DNA from: Eubacteriales Family XIII. Incertae Sedis bacterium
Lineage (GTDB): Bacteria > Bacillota > Clostridia > Peptostreptococcales > Anaerovoracaceae
Length of the DNA stretch: 6,477 nt
Direction of reading: 5' to 3'
Assembly: GCA_031254995.1 (NCBI GenBank)
Contig: JAIRTJ010000083.1
Location: forward strand, 1 to 6,477
In this document: piece by piece, positions 5,460 to 6,477 of the stretch
Position numbering within the stretch: the stretch's first letter is position 1
Layout: every line of letters starts with the position of its first letter
Made by a program: the position numbers and the translations under genes
Notes under the pieces: generated by a model
The model's input: the letters and a program-made list of their open reading frames with translations, nothing else
The model's database searches: none
What the model was told of the DNA's origin: nothing

Positions 5460-6005
5460 ATGTCAAGAATCGGTAGATTGCCCGTCACGATTCCCGACGG
5501 CGTAGAGGTGAACGTCGGCAAGGACAACACCGTCGCCGTAAAGGGGCCGAAGGGCGAGTTGCAAGAGAAGATCGCGAGCAAGATCAAGGTGGAAATCAAA
5601 GAGGGCGTCATTCACGTCACGAGAGGCAACGACGAGAAGGAAAGCCGCTCTTTGCACGGGCTTTCGAGAAGCCTGATCAACAATATGGTCGTCGGCGTAT
5701 CCGACGGTTTCGAAAAGAGATTGGAAATCAACGGTGTCGGGTACAAGGCTGAGAAGCAGGGCGATAAGCTGACGCTGAGTCTCGGCTATTCCCATCCCGT
5801 GGAATTGAAAGATCCCGAGGGGATTACGACGGAAGCGCCGTCCGCGACGGAGATCATCGTGAAGGGGATCGACAAGTCCTTGGTCGGGAATTACGCGGCC
5901 ATTATCAGGGGCTGGAGACCGCCGGAGCCTTATAAGGGCAAGGGCATCCGCTACCGTGGCGAACATGTCCGCCGCAAGGAAGGCAAGGCAGGCGTCAAGG
6001 GTTAA
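5460..6005 (+). CDS. rplF: 50S ribosomal protein L6
   Basis: L6 binds 23S helix 97 near the sarcin-ricin loop, by the factor-binding site. The 181 residues form two repeated L6 domains, roughly 1-80 and 81-181, with the family signature RPPEPYKGKGIRY at 153-165 and the ending RRKEGKAG. ATG 5460 is chosen because the family starts MSRIGRLPV and AGGAGG (5447-5452) lies 7 nt upstream. A TTG at 5442 in the same frame lies inside the end of rpsH and before the SD, so it is rejected. It ends in TAA within the SD of rplR. Confidence 0.98.
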   Translation: MSRIGRLPVTIPDGVEVNVGKDNTVAVKGPKGELQEKIASKIKVEIKEGVIHVTRGNDEKESRSLHGLSRSLINNMVVGVSDGFEKRLEINGVGYKAEKQGDKLTLSLGYSHPVELKDPEGITTEAPSATEIIVKGIDKSLVGNYAAIIRGWRPPEPYKGKGIRYRGEHVRRKEGKAGVKG

Positions 6006-6020
6006 GGAGGAAATCAGACA

Positions 6021-6386
6021 ATGGCGAAACAGAGCAGGAACGACAAGAGGCTTGCAAGGCATCGACGGGTCAGACGGAATCTTTCGGGTACGCCGCAAAA
6101 GCCCCGCATGTGCGTATACAAGAGTTTGCGGAACATATCCGTGCAAGTGATCGACGACGTGAGCGGTCATACGCTCGTTGCCGCATCCTCCTTGGACAAG
6201 GATATCAGGAAGGACAAGCCCTACGGCGGCAACAAGGACGCCGCAAAGGTCGTGGGGGAATCCATCGCGAAGAAGGCGTTGGCCAAGGGCATCGAAGAAG
6301 TCGCCTTTGACAGAGGCGGATATCTGTACCACGGCAGGGTGAAGGAATTGGCCGACGGAGCGCGCGGCGCGGGTCTGAGGTTTTAA
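6021..6386 (+). CDS. rplR: 50S ribosomal protein L18
   Basis: L18 binds 5S rRNA and, with L5, attaches it to the central protuberance. The 121 residues are normal length. The Arg-rich N-terminus (RNDKRLARHRRVRRN, residues 6-20) is the flexible rRNA-binding arm. KPRMCVYKSLRNISVQVIDD, the GGNKDAAKVVGESIAKKA helix and FDRGGYLYHGRVKELADGARGAGL are the usual globular core. AAGGAGG at 6004-6010 overlaps the rplF stop and lies 10 nt before the ATG. It ends in TAA, 14 nt before rpsE. Confidence 0.98.
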   Translation: MAKQSRNDKRLARHRRVRRNLSGTPQKPRMCVYKSLRNISVQVIDDVSGHTLVAASSLDKDIRKDKPYGGNKDAAKVVGESIAKKALAKGIEEVAFDRGGYLYHGRVKELADGARGAGLRF

Positions 6387-6400
6387 CGGAGGAAAACAGT

Positions 6401-6477
6401 ATGCGGAAAAATACAATAGACGCTTCCAAATTGGAATTGAAGGAATCCATCGTAAACATCAGGCGCGTGGCAAAGAC
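6401..6477 (+). CDS. rpsE: 30S ribosomal protein S5, 3'-truncated by window edge
   Basis: Only 25 codons plus two bases are visible. The peptide begins MRKNTIDASKLELKESIVN and continues IRRVAK. This fits the S5 N-terminus, where a KLELxExVVxINRVAK-type segment precedes the double-stranded RNA-binding S5 domain. Position directly after rplR also matches the universal spc order. CGGAGG (6387-6392) lies 8 nt before the ATG. S5 sits at the mRNA entry channel of the 30S and affects decoding accuracy. The domain itself lies outside the window, so identity rests on the N-terminus and gene order. Confidence 0.93.
   Translation, partial: MRKNTIDASKLELKESIVNIRRVAK

Noticed and set aside
5463..6416. 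Antisense open frame of 317 codons across rplF, rplR and the start of rpsE
   Set aside because: It spans three certain genes, has no SD or family resemblance, and its composition is that of an antisense shadow of conserved, GC-rich codons. The same holds for the antisense frames at 798-1550, 1807-2565, 3938-4573 and 4119-4793.

Overview
The window is a continuous stretch of the universally conserved ribosomal protein cluster, all on the + strand. It runs from inside rplB (L2) through rpsS, rplV, rpsC, rplP, rpmC and rpsQ (distal S10 operon), then directly into rplN, rplX, rplE, rpsZ, rpsH, rplF, rplR and the first 25 codons of rpsE (spc operon). Thirteen genes are complete. rplB lacks its 5' end and rpsE its 3' end because of the window edges. 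No mobile element, CRISPR array, RNA gene or foreign insertion is visible.

The organism is most likely a Bacillota member of the Clostridia type. The S10 and spc blocks are fused with only 13 nt between rpsQ and rplN. S14 is the short zinc-binding form with two CxxC pairs. Nearly every gene has a strong GGAGG-type Shine-Dalgarno (SD) site, and the S8, L29 and L5 sequences read as clostridial. Base composition is moderately GC-rich. A finer placement cannot be supported from this window alone.

Most junctions are 11-18 nt, with the SD often overlapping the previous stop codon; rplP and rpmC overlap by ATGA. Three junctions are exceptions: rplV-rpsC (64 nt), rpsC-rplP (50 nt) and rpsZ-rpsH (114 nt). 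These three, and only these, carry the tandem SD sequence AAGGAAGGAG. The first two also hold clear hairpins, and the first and third share further short matches. This looks like a family of related leaders inside the operon and is the most interesting non-coding signal here.

The other unusual points are long C-terminal low-complexity tails on S19 (about 27 residues, Ala/Pro) and S3 (about 93 residues, Arg/Asp-rich then Ala/Thr-rich). In addition, rpsZ has no recognisable SD, and TAG is the commonest stop codon (7 of 14). Otherwise this is an ordinary housekeeping operon: its products are structural parts of the 30S head (S3, S14, S19), the 30S body and platform (S8, S17, S5), and the 50S subunit (L2, L5, L6, L14, L16, L18, L22, L24, L29), made together in roughly matched amounts. 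I see no convincing previously undescribed system.
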